In this document: positions 28,150 to 38,277 of the stretch, piece by piece
Layout: the number at the start of each line of letters is the position of its first letter
Numbering within the stretch: the first letter of the stretch is position 1
Assembly (NCBI GenBank): GCA_963842125.1
Contig: CAWJFE010000001.1
Span: 248,001 to 312,000, forward strand
Source of the DNA: CAWCWK01 sp963842125
Lineage (GTDB): Bacteria > Pseudomonadota > Alphaproteobacteria > Rhizobiales > CAWCWK01
Direction of reading: 5' to 3'
DNA length: 64,000 nucleotides
Position numbers and translations under genes: made by a program
Notes under the pieces: generated by a model
The model's database searches: none
What the model was told of the DNA's origin: nothing
What the model saw: the letters and a program-made list of their open reading frames with translations, nothing else

Positions 28150-29775
28150 TCACGGCCCGTAGAGAGTGCTCGGCAGCCAGGTCGCGATGCCGGGCAGGAA
28201 CCAGATCAGCACCAGCGCGAAGAGTTGGATGCCGACGAAGGGGATGATGCCCTTGTAGATATCGGACGTCTTCACCTCGGGCGGCGCGACACCGCGCAGG
28301 TAGAAGAGAGCGAAGCCGAAGGGCGGGGTGAGGAAGCTCGTCTGCAGGTTGATCGCCATCATGACGCCGAGCCAGACCGGGCTCATCGATCCGCCGCCCG
28401 GCATTTCAAGCTGGAGGAGGACCGGCGCGACGAGCGGCACGACGATGAAGACGATCTCGAGGAAGTCGAGGAAGAAGCCCATCAGGAACATGACGACCAT
28501 GACGAGCAGCATGGCCGTGATCGTGCCGCCCGGCAGGTTCTCGAGGAAATGCTCGACATACTCGTCGCCGCCGAACCCGCGGAAGACGAGGCTGAACATG
28601 GCCGCGCCGATGATGATGATGAAGACCATCGATGAGATCAGCATGGTCGAGCGGCAGACGGAGGCCAGCACCCGCTCGCCATCGTCGCCGATCTCGCGGA
28701 ACGTGCGCCCGAGGCTGACGATGATGGCGACCGCGAGGACGACCGTGAGGAGGCTGGCGACGGCGATGGCGGCCCATTCCAGACCGGCGACCTCGGTGCG
28801 CTGGGTCCGCAGATCGACGAAGTTGGCGATGAAGAGAATGCCGATCATAGCGATCACGCCGGCGACGACGATGCCGCCGCCGCCCCGGTTCTCGTTGAGC
28901 CGGTAGCCGGCCAGCATGGTCGCGCCGATGGCGCCGACGCCGGCAGCCTCGGTCGGGCTGGCGAGACCGCCGAGAATGGAGCCGAGCACGGCTATGATCA
29001 GGGCGACCGGCGCGAAGAGCGCCTTGAGGACCAAGCGGACCGTCTCGCGGCGCGTCAGGTCGTCGTCCTCCGGGATCGCGGGCGCCTTCTCCGGAGAGCG
29101 CCAGACGACGAAGAGCTGATAGGTCATGTAGAGACCGACCAGCATGAGCCCGGGCAGCAGCGCGCCGGCGAAGAGGTCGTTCACCGATACGGTGTCGGGC
29201 GCGAAGATGCCCTGGTCGAACTGGGCCTGCTGATAGGCGGACGAGAGCTGATCGCCGAGGAGGACGAGGACGATCGAGGGCGGGATGATCTGGCCGAGCG
29301 TACCCGACGCCGCGATCGAGCCCGTGGCGAGCCGCTTGTCGTAGCCGCGCCGCAGCATGGTCGGCAGCGAGAGGAGGCCCATGGTGACGACCGTCGCACC
29401 GACGATACCCGTCGAGGCGGCCAGCAACGCGCCGACGATGCAGACCGAGAAGGCGAGGCCGCCGGGCTTGGAGCCGAAGAGACGGCCCATGTTGTCCAAG
29501 AGCTCCTCGGCGACCTTGGAGCGCTCCAGCATCACACCCATGAAGACGAAGAGCGGGACGGCCACCAGCGTCTCGTTGGTCATCGTGGCAAAGATGCGCT
29601 GGGGGAAGGCGGTGAGGAAGGAGACGTCGAAGACACCGAGAAGATCGCCCACGAAGGCGAAGACCAGCGCCGTGCCCGCCAGCGTGAATGCGACCGGGAA
29701 GCCGGCCATCAGCAGGGCCAGCGTGGTCAGGAACATGATGAGGCAGATCACCTCGGGGCGCAGCAGAACGTCCAT
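28150..29775 (-). CDS. dctM: TRAP transporter large permease (DctM)
   Basis: A 541-residue membrane protein, the ion-coupled translocation subunit of a tripartite ATP-independent transporter. Typical segments include AGFPVAFTLAGTALVFAFVG, VPLFVFMGVMLERSKVAEEL, ASTGIVGATVVTMGLLSLP, GTLGQIIPPSIVLVLLGDQL, SPTEAAGVGAIGATMLAGYR and LQTSFLTPPFGFALFYLRGV. It is about 110 residues longer than minimal DctM because of extra membrane segments in the middle, as in one large DctM subgroup. It follows dctQ by 67 bases; substrate is unknown. Confidence 0.92.
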   Translation of the reverse strand: MDVLLRPEVICLIMFLTTLALLMAGFPVAFTLAGTALVFAFVGDLLGVFDVSFLTAFPQRIFATMTNETLVAVPLFVFMGVMLERSKVAEELLDNMGRLFGSKPGGLAFSVCIVGALLAASTGIVGATVVTMGLLSLPTMLRRGYDKRLATGSIAASGTLGQIIPPSIVLVLLGDQLSSAYQQAQFDQGIFAPDTVSVNDLFAGALLPGLMLVGLYMTYQLFVVWRSPEKAPAIPEDDDLTRRETVRLVLKALFAPVALIIAVLGSILGGLASPTEAAGVGAIGATMLAGYRLNENRGGGGIVVAGVIAMIGILFIANFVDLRTQRTEVAGLEWAAIAVASLLTVVLAVAIIVSLGRTFREIGDDGERVLASVCRSTMLISSMVFIIIIGAAMFSLVFRGFGGDEYVEHFLENLPGGTITAMLLVMVVMFLMGFFLDFLEIVFIVVPLVAPVLLQLEMPGGGSMSPVWLGVMMAINLQTSFLTPPFGFALFYLRGVAPPEVKTSDIYKGIIPFVGIQLFALVLIWFLPGIATWLPSTLYGP

Positions 29776-29842
29776 CGTGTCGGGTCTCGTCTCGAATAAG
29801 AGGGCGCTCTGGCGCGGTCGGCGTCGTCAGCGATCGGCGCGG

Positions 29843-30439
29843 TCAGCGGTCGGCATGAGGCGGAAGTTCGGGTTCGGTGCGCAGCCGGACCTTCTCGCTG
29901 AGCTCCCGCGCATAGTCGGCGTGGTAGCTCGGCCGACGCCCCCGGATATGCCCCCAGGCGCGCAGCACCATCGCAATGCCCTGCAGGCCGAGCAGCACGC
30001 CGAAGATCCAGATCGAGGTCTTGAGGAGATAGATGAACGGCAATCCCGAGATCTCGGTCGAGCCCTCGAAGACCCGCCAGGAATTCGCGACATAGGAGCG
30101 CGAATAGAGGAGCGTGACGATGCACAAGGGAAGGAGGAAGACGAGCCCGCCGACGAGATCGACCCAGGCGCGGCGGCGCGCCGTCGCCTCGCGATAGAAG
30201 ATGTCGACGCGGACATGCCCGTCATAGAGCAGCGCATAGCCCGCACCGCACATGAAGAGGAGGCCATGCATGTACCAGATCGCTTCCTGCATCGGGATCG
30301 ACCCGATCGAGAAGACGTAGCGCATGATGACGACGGTGAACTGCACGAGGGCCATGAGGATCGCGAGCCACATGACGGTGCGGCCGACCGCGATGTTGAT
30401 TCGGTCGATGAGCCCGATAGCCCGATCCGTCACCGTCAT
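29843..30439 (-). CDS. dctQ: TRAP transporter small permease (DctQ)
   Basis: A 198-residue protein with four membrane segments. Family features are RINIAVGRTVMWLAILMALV at the first helix, RYVFSIGSIPMQEAIWYMHG in the centre and GHVRVDIFYREATARRRAWV in the following loop. DctQ partners DctM in sodium-coupled uptake of organic acids and related solutes. It precedes dctM on the same strand and follows the TAXI receptor gene. Confidence 0.92.
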   Translation of the reverse strand: MTVTDRAIGLIDRINIAVGRTVMWLAILMALVQFTVVIMRYVFSIGSIPMQEAIWYMHGLLFMCGAGYALLYDGHVRVDIFYREATARRRAWVDLVGGLVFLLPLCIVTLLYSRSYVANSWRVFEGSTEISGLPFIYLLKTSIWIFGVLLGLQGIAMVLRAWGHIRGRRPSYHADYARELSEKVRLRTEPELPPHADR

Positions 30440-30832
30440 CCCGCTCTCCTTCGTTCGACCGGCTGGCCTTCGGCCGATAAGCCGGTCAAGGACTCGTGCC
30501 CAAAGGACCTACGCTCGAAGATTCTACGCTCGAAGCACATGCGAGCCAAATCATCGAAAGCCGGCCTTGGACTTCAGCGTCCTCGACGGCGACCCGGCGG
30601 CCCCCGTCAATAGGACTTTGGTGGCAGGCTGCCTTTCGACGGGGAGCCATAAGCATTGATCGCACAGCGTCAACAGCGGCGGCCATCGAAAATCGGTTCA
30701 AACGGAGCCATATCCACGGTCGTCGCCCCCCGATCCTAGGGTGTCGCACATTCGCCACGACCGCCTGAGGTGTGAAGGACGCCGCGTCCAGCAAGGCCGA
30801 ACGGCCGGCTAAAGCCGTTCCAGCGGAGGTAT
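30440..30832. other. Intergenic region before dctQ with a short direct repeat
   Basis: No gene is supported. The 11-mer tacgctcgaag occurs twice with 15-base spacing (30510-30520 and 30525-30535), about 75 bases before dctQ, and could be a tandem operator. The rest shows no clear signal. Confidence 0.35.
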
Positions 30833-30864
30833 GAGAGCACCGCGGCGTAAGGAACCGCGCTCTA
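30833..30864. repeat. Dispersed intergenic repeat, copy 3, overlapping a stop codon
   Basis: Third copy of the element at 10006 (agcaccgcggcgtaagga, one change in the core), bounded by gag on the left and gcgctcta on the right. The right end supplies the stop codon of the TAXI receptor gene (30862-30864). Confidence 0.75.
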
Positions 30865-31992
30865 GTACGTAAAGCCGAGCGCGCGATAGGCTTCGGCTGC
30901 GGCCGGATGGAGCGGCTCTGGGATGCCCCGCGCGATCATGCTCTTCGGATCGATGCGGGCGAGGCTCGGATGGCGAACCGCCAGAGACTCGACATTGCCG
31001 ATGAGGGCGCGGGCGAGCGAGGCCACCGCCTCGTCCGGCACGTGCGGGCCGGCGACGAGGAGGGCCGGCGTGCCGATGGTCTCGGCCTCGAGCGCCGTTC
31101 CGTAGAGTTCCTTCGGGATGACGACGCGGCGCAGGTCCGGCCGAGCGGCGAGAAGGGCGTCGATGCCGGGTCCGCGCAGGTTGAGTACTTGCGCCTCGCA
31201 ATCGGCGAGGAGCGAGCGGGTGGCGCCCGAGGGGTGCGAGAGGAGCCAGAGGAACCCGTCGATACGACCGTCGCAAAGCGCCCGGCCGGCTTCCTGCGCA
31301 CGCAACTCGGTGCGCAAGGGGAAGGCGGCCGCCTCGGCTCCGAGGGCCTCCTCGATCGATGTCCACAGCGCGCGCGTCACGGTTTCGGGCGCGCCGATAT
31401 TGACCCGGCGGCCGAGAAGGGCAGCCGCCTCCGACGAGCCGAGCGCCTGCGTGCCGACAAGGGTGATCACATCGTCGTGCAGCGCCATGACGGGTGCGAG
31501 CAGCGCGACGTCGCGCCCCTCCGAGGCAAGAGCCGCGCGCTCGGTCAGATAGCCGTCGGCGCGCAGGAGGGCGAAGTCGGCGAGGCCGTCGGCCACACTT
31601 CGCAGCGCCGCCGTGCCGGATGGCAGCGGAGCGACGGCGCAGAAACGCCCGCTGCCTTCGCGCATGACCTCGCAGGCCGCGCCGGCGACGCGGTAGTCGG
31701 CCGAGTTGATCGAGCCACTGGCGATGACGAGCGATTGCGCGGGCTTTACCGTATCGGGAGCCTCGGCTTGGCTCGCGACGATGGCCGGACGGTCCTGTCC
31801 GTGCGCCAAGCCGCCGAGCGACGACAGTGCAGTCATGGCGAGGAGGACACTCAGGCCAATGGTGCAGGCCGCACGCCCTGGTGCGCTTCGAGAGCCGAAG
31901 AGGCTACTCGGCCATCTGGAGCGTTTCCGGTCAAGGTCGGCCGGAAACGCTCCAGCAGTCTGCCCTAGCGATTGTTCACCCTGTGCCCTCAC
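30862..31992 (-). CDS. TAXI-family TRAP transporter solute receptor
   Basis: A periplasmic TAXI-type binding protein. The mature part begins after a hydrophobic segment (GLSVLLAMTALSSLGGLAHG) and reads SLVIASGSINSADYRVAGAA, CEVMREGSGRFCAV, FALLRADGYLTERAAL and ends GIPEPLHPAAAEAYRALGFT, where the late histidine-proline motif is a TAXI hallmark. The start is unsure: the GTG at 31992 has GGAGG seven bases upstream but gives a long basic leader of about 45 residues that also encodes a perfect hairpin. The ATG at 31836 would remove the signal peptide. It lies upstream of dctQ-dctM. Confidence 0.8.
   Translation of the reverse strand: MRAQGEQSLGQTAGAFPADLDRKRSRWPSSLFGSRSAPGRAACTIGLSVLLAMTALSSLGGLAHGQDRPAIVASQAEAPDTVKPAQSLVIASGSINSADYRVAGAACEVMREGSGRFCAVAPLPSGTAALRSVADGLADFALLRADGYLTERAALASEGRDVALLAPVMALHDDVITLVGTQALGSSEAAALLGRRVNIGAPETVTRALWTSIEEALGAEAAAFPLRTELRAQEAGRALCDGRIDGFLWLLSHPSGATRSLLADCEAQVLNLRGPGIDALLAARPDLRRVVIPKELYGTALEAETIGTPALLVAGPHVPDEAVASLARALIGNVESLAVRHPSLARIDPKSMIARGIPEPLHPAAAEAYRALGFTY
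31916..31955. repeat. Perfect 15-bp inverted repeat
   Basis: Arms CTGGAGCGTTTCCGG (31916-31930) and CCGGAAACGCTCCAG (31941-31955) with a 10-base loop. GAGCGTTTCCGG-type palindromes resemble rhizobial intergenic repeats. Here the element falls inside the proposed leader of the TAXI gene. Confidence 0.85.
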
Positions 31993-32059
31993 GCACCAGC
32001 CTCCAATGACGACGTGTCGGCCGGGCGCCGGAGATGGCCCACGTGCCGTTCGCCATCGC

Positions 32060-32446
32060 TCAACCGAGAAGGCGAAGCCCGGCGCGTGCCAGACCGAGCC
32101 CGGCGACGAGTCCGCCGACCCCGAGGATGAGCGAGATCGAGACATAGCCGATCGCCTGCGGCACGTCACCTCGCTCCCAGAGGCTGACGGCATCGAGCGA
32201 AAAGGTCGAGAAGGTCGTCAGGCCGCCGAGAAAGCCCGTCGCGATGAAGGCCCGGTAGGGCACGAGCTGCGGGCGGGCGAGGAGGAGGGCGACGAGCGTG
32301 CCCATGAGGACGGAACCGAGAATGTTGGCGACCAGCGTCCCATAGGGGAAACCCGGGCCCATCGCGCGCATGGCCGCCACGTTGAGGAGATGGCGCAGCC
32401 CGGCGCCGAGGCCGCCGCCCAGCATGACCGCGAGCAGCGTGCTCAA
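32060..32446 (-). CDS. crcB: Fluoride exporter CrcB/Fluc
   Basis: A 128-residue dual-topology fluoride channel subunit with four membrane segments. Signatures are MLGGGLGAGLRHLLN, FPYGTLVANILGSVLMGTLV and the conserved GFLGGLTTFSTFSLD. The TTG start at 32446 has GGAGGG five bases upstream and gives the usual N-terminus and length; it overlaps the rarA stop by four bases (TTGA), so translation is coupled. An ATG-led longer form to 32500 would lie inside rarA and was rejected. No fluoride riboswitch is possible at such a junction. Confidence 0.93.
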   Translation of the reverse strand: MSTLLAVMLGGGLGAGLRHLLNVAAMRAMGPGFPYGTLVANILGSVLMGTLVALLLARPQLVPYRAFIATGFLGGLTTFSTFSLDAVSLWERGDVPQAIGYVSISLILGVGGLVAGLGLARAGLRLLG

Positions 32447-33768
32447 GGGAGCCCTCCATCGTCCCCGGCCGAGCGGCGACGGTCGCGAAGGCCGTCCCAA
32501 CGTTCCATCCGGGCCTTGATCGCCGCCTCTTCGCCTCGCTCGGTCGGGCGGTAGAACCGCTGGCGGCCGAGCGCCTCGGGGAAGTAGTCCTGGCCGGAGA
32601 AGGCATCGGGCGCGTCATGGTCATAGGCATAGCCCGCGCCGTAGCCCTCCTCGCGCAGGAGCCGGGTCGGCGCGTTGAGGATGTGCTTGGGCGGACTGAG
32701 GGAACCGTTCTCGCGCGCGGCCTTCATGGCGGCCTTCTGGGCCACGTAGGCGGCGTTCGACTTCGGCGCGGCGGCTAGATAGAGGACGGCCTGGACGAGC
32801 GCCAGCTCGCCTTCCGGGCTGCCGAGAAAGGCATAGGTCTCCTTGGCGGCGTTGGCGATGACGAGGGCCTGCGGATCGGCGAGCCCGATATCCTCGACCG
32901 CCATGCGCACGATCCGCCGCGCGAGGAAGAGCGGCGCCTCGCCGGCGTCGAGCATTCGGGACAGCCAATAGAGCGCGGCGTCGGGGTCCGATCCCCGGAC
33001 CGACTTGTGGAGCGCGGAGATGAGGTCGTAATGGCCCTCGCGACCCTTGTCGTAGACCGGTGCGCGGCGCTGAACGGCCGAGAGGAGACCGGCCGCATCG
33101 AATATCTCGCCGGGGCGGGCCGCGCGGATGGCCTCTTCCGCTAAGGTCAGAAGGGCGCGCCCGTCTCCATCGGCGAGACCGATCAGCGTCTCGCGAGCCT
33201 CCGCATCGAGGGGAAGTGGCGAGAGGGCATCGGCGCGAGCCAGAAGCGTCGTCAGGTCGTCATCGCCGAGCCGCCGGAAGACGAGGACCTGCGCGCGCGA
33301 CAGGAGCGCGGCGTTGAGCTCGAAAGACGGGTTCTCGGTCGTCGCGCCTATGAGCGTGATCGTGCCGTCCTCCATTACCGGCAGGAAAGCGTCCTGCTGG
33401 GCCCGGTTGAAGCGATGGATCTCGTCGACGAAGAGGAGTGTGCCGATGCCGGCTTCCCTGCGCTTCACCGCCCGCTCGAACGCCTTGCGAAGGTCGGCGA
33501 CGCCGGAGAAGATGGCCGAGAGCTGCTCGAACTCGAGGCGCGTCTCGTGGGCGAGAAGCCGGGCGAGGGTCGTCTTGCCGGTGCCGGGCGGGCCCCAGAA
33601 GACGAGCGAGCCGATCCGTCCGCTTCGGAGCCAGCGCGTCAGCGCACCATCCGGGCCGACGAGATGGGGCTGGCCGACGATGTCGCGCAGTGCGGCGGGC
33701 CGCATCCGGTCGGCCAGAGGCCGGGGCGCGCGATCCTTGAGGCCGCTGGCCTGGAAGAGGTCGGTCAA
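32443..33768 (-). CDS. rarA: Replication-associated recombination protein RarA (MgsA)
   Basis: A 441-residue AAA+ ATPase acting at stalled replication forks. Visible are the N-terminal PLADRMRPAALRDIVGQPHL, Walker A WGPPGTGKTTLARLLA, Walker B LLFVDEIHRFNRAQQDAFLP, sensor 1 LIGATTENPSFELNAALLSR, and the C-terminal tetramerisation region DPDAALYWLSRMLDAGEAPL, RRIVRMAVEDIGLADPQAL and PKSNAAYVAQKAAM. The TTG start lies 10 bases past the protease gene stop, consistent with one operon; longer in-frame readings run into that gene and were rejected. Confidence 0.93.
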   Translation of the reverse strand: MTDLFQASGLKDRAPRPLADRMRPAALRDIVGQPHLVGPDGALTRWLRSGRIGSLVFWGPPGTGKTTLARLLAHETRLEFEQLSAIFSGVADLRKAFERAVKRREAGIGTLLFVDEIHRFNRAQQDAFLPVMEDGTITLIGATTENPSFELNAALLSRAQVLVFRRLGDDDLTTLLARADALSPLPLDAEARETLIGLADGDGRALLTLAEEAIRAARPGEIFDAAGLLSAVQRRAPVYDKGREGHYDLISALHKSVRGSDPDAALYWLSRMLDAGEAPLFLARRIVRMAVEDIGLADPQALVIANAAKETYAFLGSPEGELALVQAVLYLAAAPKSNAAYVAQKAAMKAARENGSLSPPKHILNAPTRLLREEGYGAGYAYDHDAPDAFSGQDYFPEALGRQRFYRPTERGEEAAIKARMERWDGLRDRRRSAGDDGGLP

Positions 33769-33778
33769 GAGCGCAAGC

Positions 33779-35371
<1,593 letters not shown>

Positions 35372-35396
35372 GGTGGAAGGCCTTTGAGGGGATAAC

Positions 35397-35432
35397 GAAA
35401 AAGGGCGGCCCTCCTTGTCGGAAGACCGCCCT
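35397..35432 (-). terminator. Rho-independent terminator of the ribosomal cluster
   Basis: On the minus strand, AGGGCGG pairs with CCGCCCT, with an inner TCC/GGA pairing, followed directly by TTTTTC. It lies about 70 bases past rplQ and closes the str-S10-spc-alpha transcription unit before the protease gene. Confidence 0.88.
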
Positions 35433-35500
35433 CATCATCTGTCAGTCGGCGATGGCATCAACATGGCTGGTCGGCCACGATGCAACCGGGAAGAGGACGA

Positions 35501-35920
35501 TCAGGCCGCGTCGGCCTGATCCATATCCTGCGTCGGGCCACTATCCTGGCCGCGCGCCGAGACGTCGCGATCGACGAACTCGATGACCGCGACCGGCGCG
35601 TTGTCGCCATGGCGGAAGCCGGCTTTCATGATGCGGGTATAGCCACCGGGGCGATCCTGATAGCGGGGACCGAGAACCTCGATCATCTTCTTGGCCATCG
35701 CATCGTCGCGCAGGCGCGAGGCGAGGAGACGGCGGGCATGGAGGTCGCCGCGCTTGGAAAGCGTCACCAGCTTCTCGACGATCGGGCGAAGCTCCTTCGC
35801 TTTGGGAAGCGTGGTCACGATCTGCTCATGCTTGATGAGCGCCGAGGCCATGTTGGCGAACATCGCCTTCCTATGGCTGGCCGTGCGGTTGAGCTTGCGA
35901 TGGGCTGTACGGTGACGCAT
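35501..35920 (-). CDS. rplQ: 50S ribosomal protein L17
   Basis: 139 residues starting MRHRTAHRKLNRTASHRKAM, then SALIKHEQIVTTLPKAKELR, both diagnostic of L17, which binds near the peptide exit tunnel. The last 20 residues (VSARGQDSGPTQDMDQADAA) are an acidic tail beyond the bacterial core. The ATG at 35920 is chosen over an in-frame start 39 bases upstream. Last gene of the cluster, downstream of rpoA. Confidence 0.96.
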   Translation of the reverse strand: MRHRTAHRKLNRTASHRKAMFANMASALIKHEQIVTTLPKAKELRPIVEKLVTLSKRGDLHARRLLASRLRDDAMAKKMIEVLGPRYQDRPGGYTRIMKAGFRHGDNAPVAVIEFVDRDVSARGQDSGPTQDMDQADAA

Positions 35921-36056
35921 GGGTGGCTGTCCTTCTCGATGAACCCGGAGCCGTGCCACGGCACCCCGGGGACGGGCGCCGGAATGGCGCCGCGCGGTAT
36001 GTCAGGTTCGAGGCTTCTATGAAGCTGCTTCGATGAAGCCGCTACGATCGGCCCGG

Positions 36057-37097
36057 CTAGTACTGGTCCTCGTAGCGCTTGGCCAGCATGTCGATGTCTT
36101 CCGGAGGCCAGTTCGGTACTTCCATGTCGAGGTGGAGGCCGAGCGTGGAGAGGACCTCCTTGATCTCGTTCAAGGACTTCCGCCCGAAATTCGGGGTCCG
36201 CAGCATCTCAGCCTCGGACTTCTGAATGAGGTCGCCGATGTATACGATATTGTCGTTCTTCAGGCAGTTGGCCGAGCGGACGGACAGCTCCATCTCGTCG
36301 ACCTTCTTCAAGAGGACCGGGTTGAACGGCAGGTCGGATGTCGTCGCCTCGACGCCGGTCGCGGCGCTTGCCTGCGGCGCGGGGGCGGCCGTCTCCTCGT
36401 GGGTTGAGAAGGTGCGAAGCTGATCGCGCAGGATCTCAGCGGCGATGCCGATCGCCTCTTCCGGGTTCACCGAACCGTCGGTCTCGACCTCCATGGTCAG
36501 CTTGTCGTAGTCGAGCCGCTGCCCCTCACGGGTGTTGGAGACGTTGTAGCTGACCTTGCGGACGGGGCTGTAGAGGCTGTCGATCGCGATGAGTCCGATC
36601 GGCGCGTCCTCGGGGCGGTTGCGCTCGGCGGCGACGTAGCCCTTGCCGGTCGCGACGGTGAACTCCATGCGGAGCTCGGCGCCTTCGTCGAGCGTGCAGA
36701 GCACGTGGTCGGGGTTGAGGATCTCGATGTCGCCGACGGTCTGGATGTCACCGGCCGTTACCGGACCCGGCTCGTCTTTGCGCAGCACCATCCGCTTCGG
36801 ATCGTCGCCCTCCATGCGGATGGCGATCTCCTTGATGTTGAGGACGATGTCGGTCACGTCCTCGCGCACGCCGGTGATCGAGGAGAACTCGTGCAGCACG
36901 CCGTCGATCTGGACGGACGTGATCGCGGCGCCCTGAAGGGAGGAGAGGAGGACGCGGCGAAGCGCGTTGCCGAGCGTGAGGCCGAAGCCGCGCTCCAGCG
37001 GCTCGGCCGTGATCGTCGCCAGTCGCTTGGCGTCGCGGCCCGCCTTGATCTCAAGCGCATCGGGCTTGCTCAAGGTCATCCAGTTCTTTTCAACCAT
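36057..37097 (-). CDS. rpoA: DNA-directed RNA polymerase alpha subunit
   Basis: 346 residues. The N-terminal assembly domain has GFGLTLGNALRRVLLSSLQG and SITGVREDVTDIVLNIKEIA. The C-terminal domain, which binds UP elements and activators, has ELSVRSANCLKNDNIVYIGD and RTPNFGRKSLNEIKEVL. The ATG at 37097 follows GGAGAG by five bases; longer in-frame starts add alanine-rich sequence that does not belong. It sits between rpsK and rplQ as in other alphaproteobacteria. Confidence 0.97.
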   Translation of the reverse strand: MVEKNWMTLSKPDALEIKAGRDAKRLATITAEPLERGFGLTLGNALRRVLLSSLQGAAITSVQIDGVLHEFSSITGVREDVTDIVLNIKEIAIRMEGDDPKRMVLRKDEPGPVTAGDIQTVGDIEILNPDHVLCTLDEGAELRMEFTVATGKGYVAAERNRPEDAPIGLIAIDSLYSPVRKVSYNVSNTREGQRLDYDKLTMEVETDGSVNPEEAIGIAAEILRDQLRTFSTHEETAAPAPQASAATGVEATTSDLPFNPVLLKKVDEMELSVRSANCLKNDNIVYIGDLIQKSEAEMLRTPNFGRKSLNEIKEVLSTLGLHLDMEVPNWPPEDIDMLAKRYEDQY

Positions 37098-37242
37098 GAT
37101 CGCTCTCCAAAGAGCCGCTGCGGCCAAGGCGCGACAGGGCGCCGGCGCTGCACGTTCGTGTCTGGGGGAGCGCACCAGATAAGCGGCGCGCCCACCGAAT
37201 ACCAGAGGCGAACGCCCCCGGTCGATGCCGAAGAACCGTCGG

Positions 37243-37632
37243 TTAGACCCGGCGGCGCTTGCGGGGCCGCGTACCGTTATGCGGCACCGAGGTCACGTCG
37301 CGGATGGCCGTGACGGTGAAGCCGGCGGCCTGGAGCGCGCGAAGCGCCGATTCGCGGCCCGAACCCGGACCCGACACTTCGACTTCGAGCGTGCGCATGC
37401 CGTGCTCTGCGGCCTTGCGGGCGGCGTCCTCGGCGGCGAGCTGGGCGGCGTAGGGCGTCGACTTGCGCGAACCCTTGAAGCCCATGTGACCGGCCGACGA
37501 CCAGGAGATCGTGTTGCCCTGAACGTCGGTTATCGTGACCATCGTGTTGTTGAACGAGGCCATGACGTGCGCCATGCCGGAGGTGATGTTCTTGCGTTCG
37601 CGGCGGCGTACGCGGGTGGTGTCTTTAGCCAT
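37243..37632 (-). CDS. rpsK: 30S ribosomal protein S11
   Basis: 129 residues with the S11 signature ITSGMAHVMASFNNTMVTIT and the invariant C-terminus VTSVPHNGTRPRKRRRV. S11 lines the platform of the small subunit near the E-site mRNA. Between rpsM and rpoA, 117 bases after rpsM. Confidence 0.97.
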   Translation of the reverse strand: MAKDTTRVRRRERKNITSGMAHVMASFNNTMVTITDVQGNTISWSSAGHMGFKGSRKSTPYAAQLAAEDAARKAAEHGMRTLEVEVSGPGSGRESALRALQAAGFTVTAIRDVTSVPHNGTRPRKRRRV

Positions 37633-37749
37633 GGGCTGACAGTCCTTCGGATCGTTCCGGCCGGTTGCGGCCGGCGTATCTGAATTGAAAGGTGATCGGC
37701 GCGCCGCTCCGCACCGGGCGCAAAGCGGGTCGCCAGGAGGAAGCGGTCG

Positions 37750-38118
37750 CTACTTCTTCTTGCCGGCGATCGCTTTGGCGGGACCCTTGCGGGTACGGGC
37801 GTTCGTGTGCGTGCGCTGGCCGCGAACCGGCAGGCCGCGACGGTGACGCAGACCGCGATAGCAGCCGAGGTCCATCAGGCGCTTGATGTTCATCGCCGTG
37901 TCGCGGCGCAGATCGCCCTCGACCATGTAGTCGGCGTCGATCGCCTCGCGGATCTGGATGATCTCGGCGTCCGAGAGCTCGTTCACGCGGCGCGCTTCTT
38001 CGATGCCCACCTTCTCGGTGATTTCCTTGGCCATCGCGGGACCGATGCCAAAGATGTAGGTCAGCGCGATGTGCACGCGCTTGCCGGTCGGAATGTTGAC
38101 GCCTGCGATACGGGCCAT
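37750..38118 (-). CDS. rpsM: 30S ribosomal protein S13
   Basis: 122 residues starting MARIAGVNIPTGKRVHIALT, with the helix-two-turn-helix motif IFGIGPAMAKEITEKVGI and the RGLRHRRGLPVRGQRTHTNA C-terminal signature. It contacts the P-site tRNA and 50S bridge. It follows adk across a 159-base gap that holds a small hairpin (GGCAGC-gcc-GCTGCC, 38145-38159). Confidence 0.97.
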   Translation of the reverse strand: MARIAGVNIPTGKRVHIALTYIFGIGPAMAKEITEKVGIEEARRVNELSDAEIIQIREAIDADYMVEGDLRRDTAMNIKRLMDLGCYRGLRHRRGLPVRGQRTHTNARTRKGPAKAIAGKKK

Positions 38119-38277
38119 GAGGTCTCAAGTCTCCTAAAGGGGTCGGCAGCGCCGCTGCCAGATGTCAGGACGATCCCGACTACGATGCTCTGTGGCGCGC
38201 CGAAGCGCGTTTGCCGCCGCCGACCACTAGGGCCGGAGCGTGGACGCGCCGATATTCGGTGATATCTCCGCGTCTCA

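Noticed and set aside
26842..28635. Long plus-strand frame opposite the flagellin and dctM
   Set aside because: Spans the antisense of two unrelated genes and their gap; no homology or ribosome site.
32447..32500. Longer CrcB start at 32500
   Set aside because: It lies within rarA, adds basic residues not found in CrcB, and the TTG at 32446 has a strong ribosome site.
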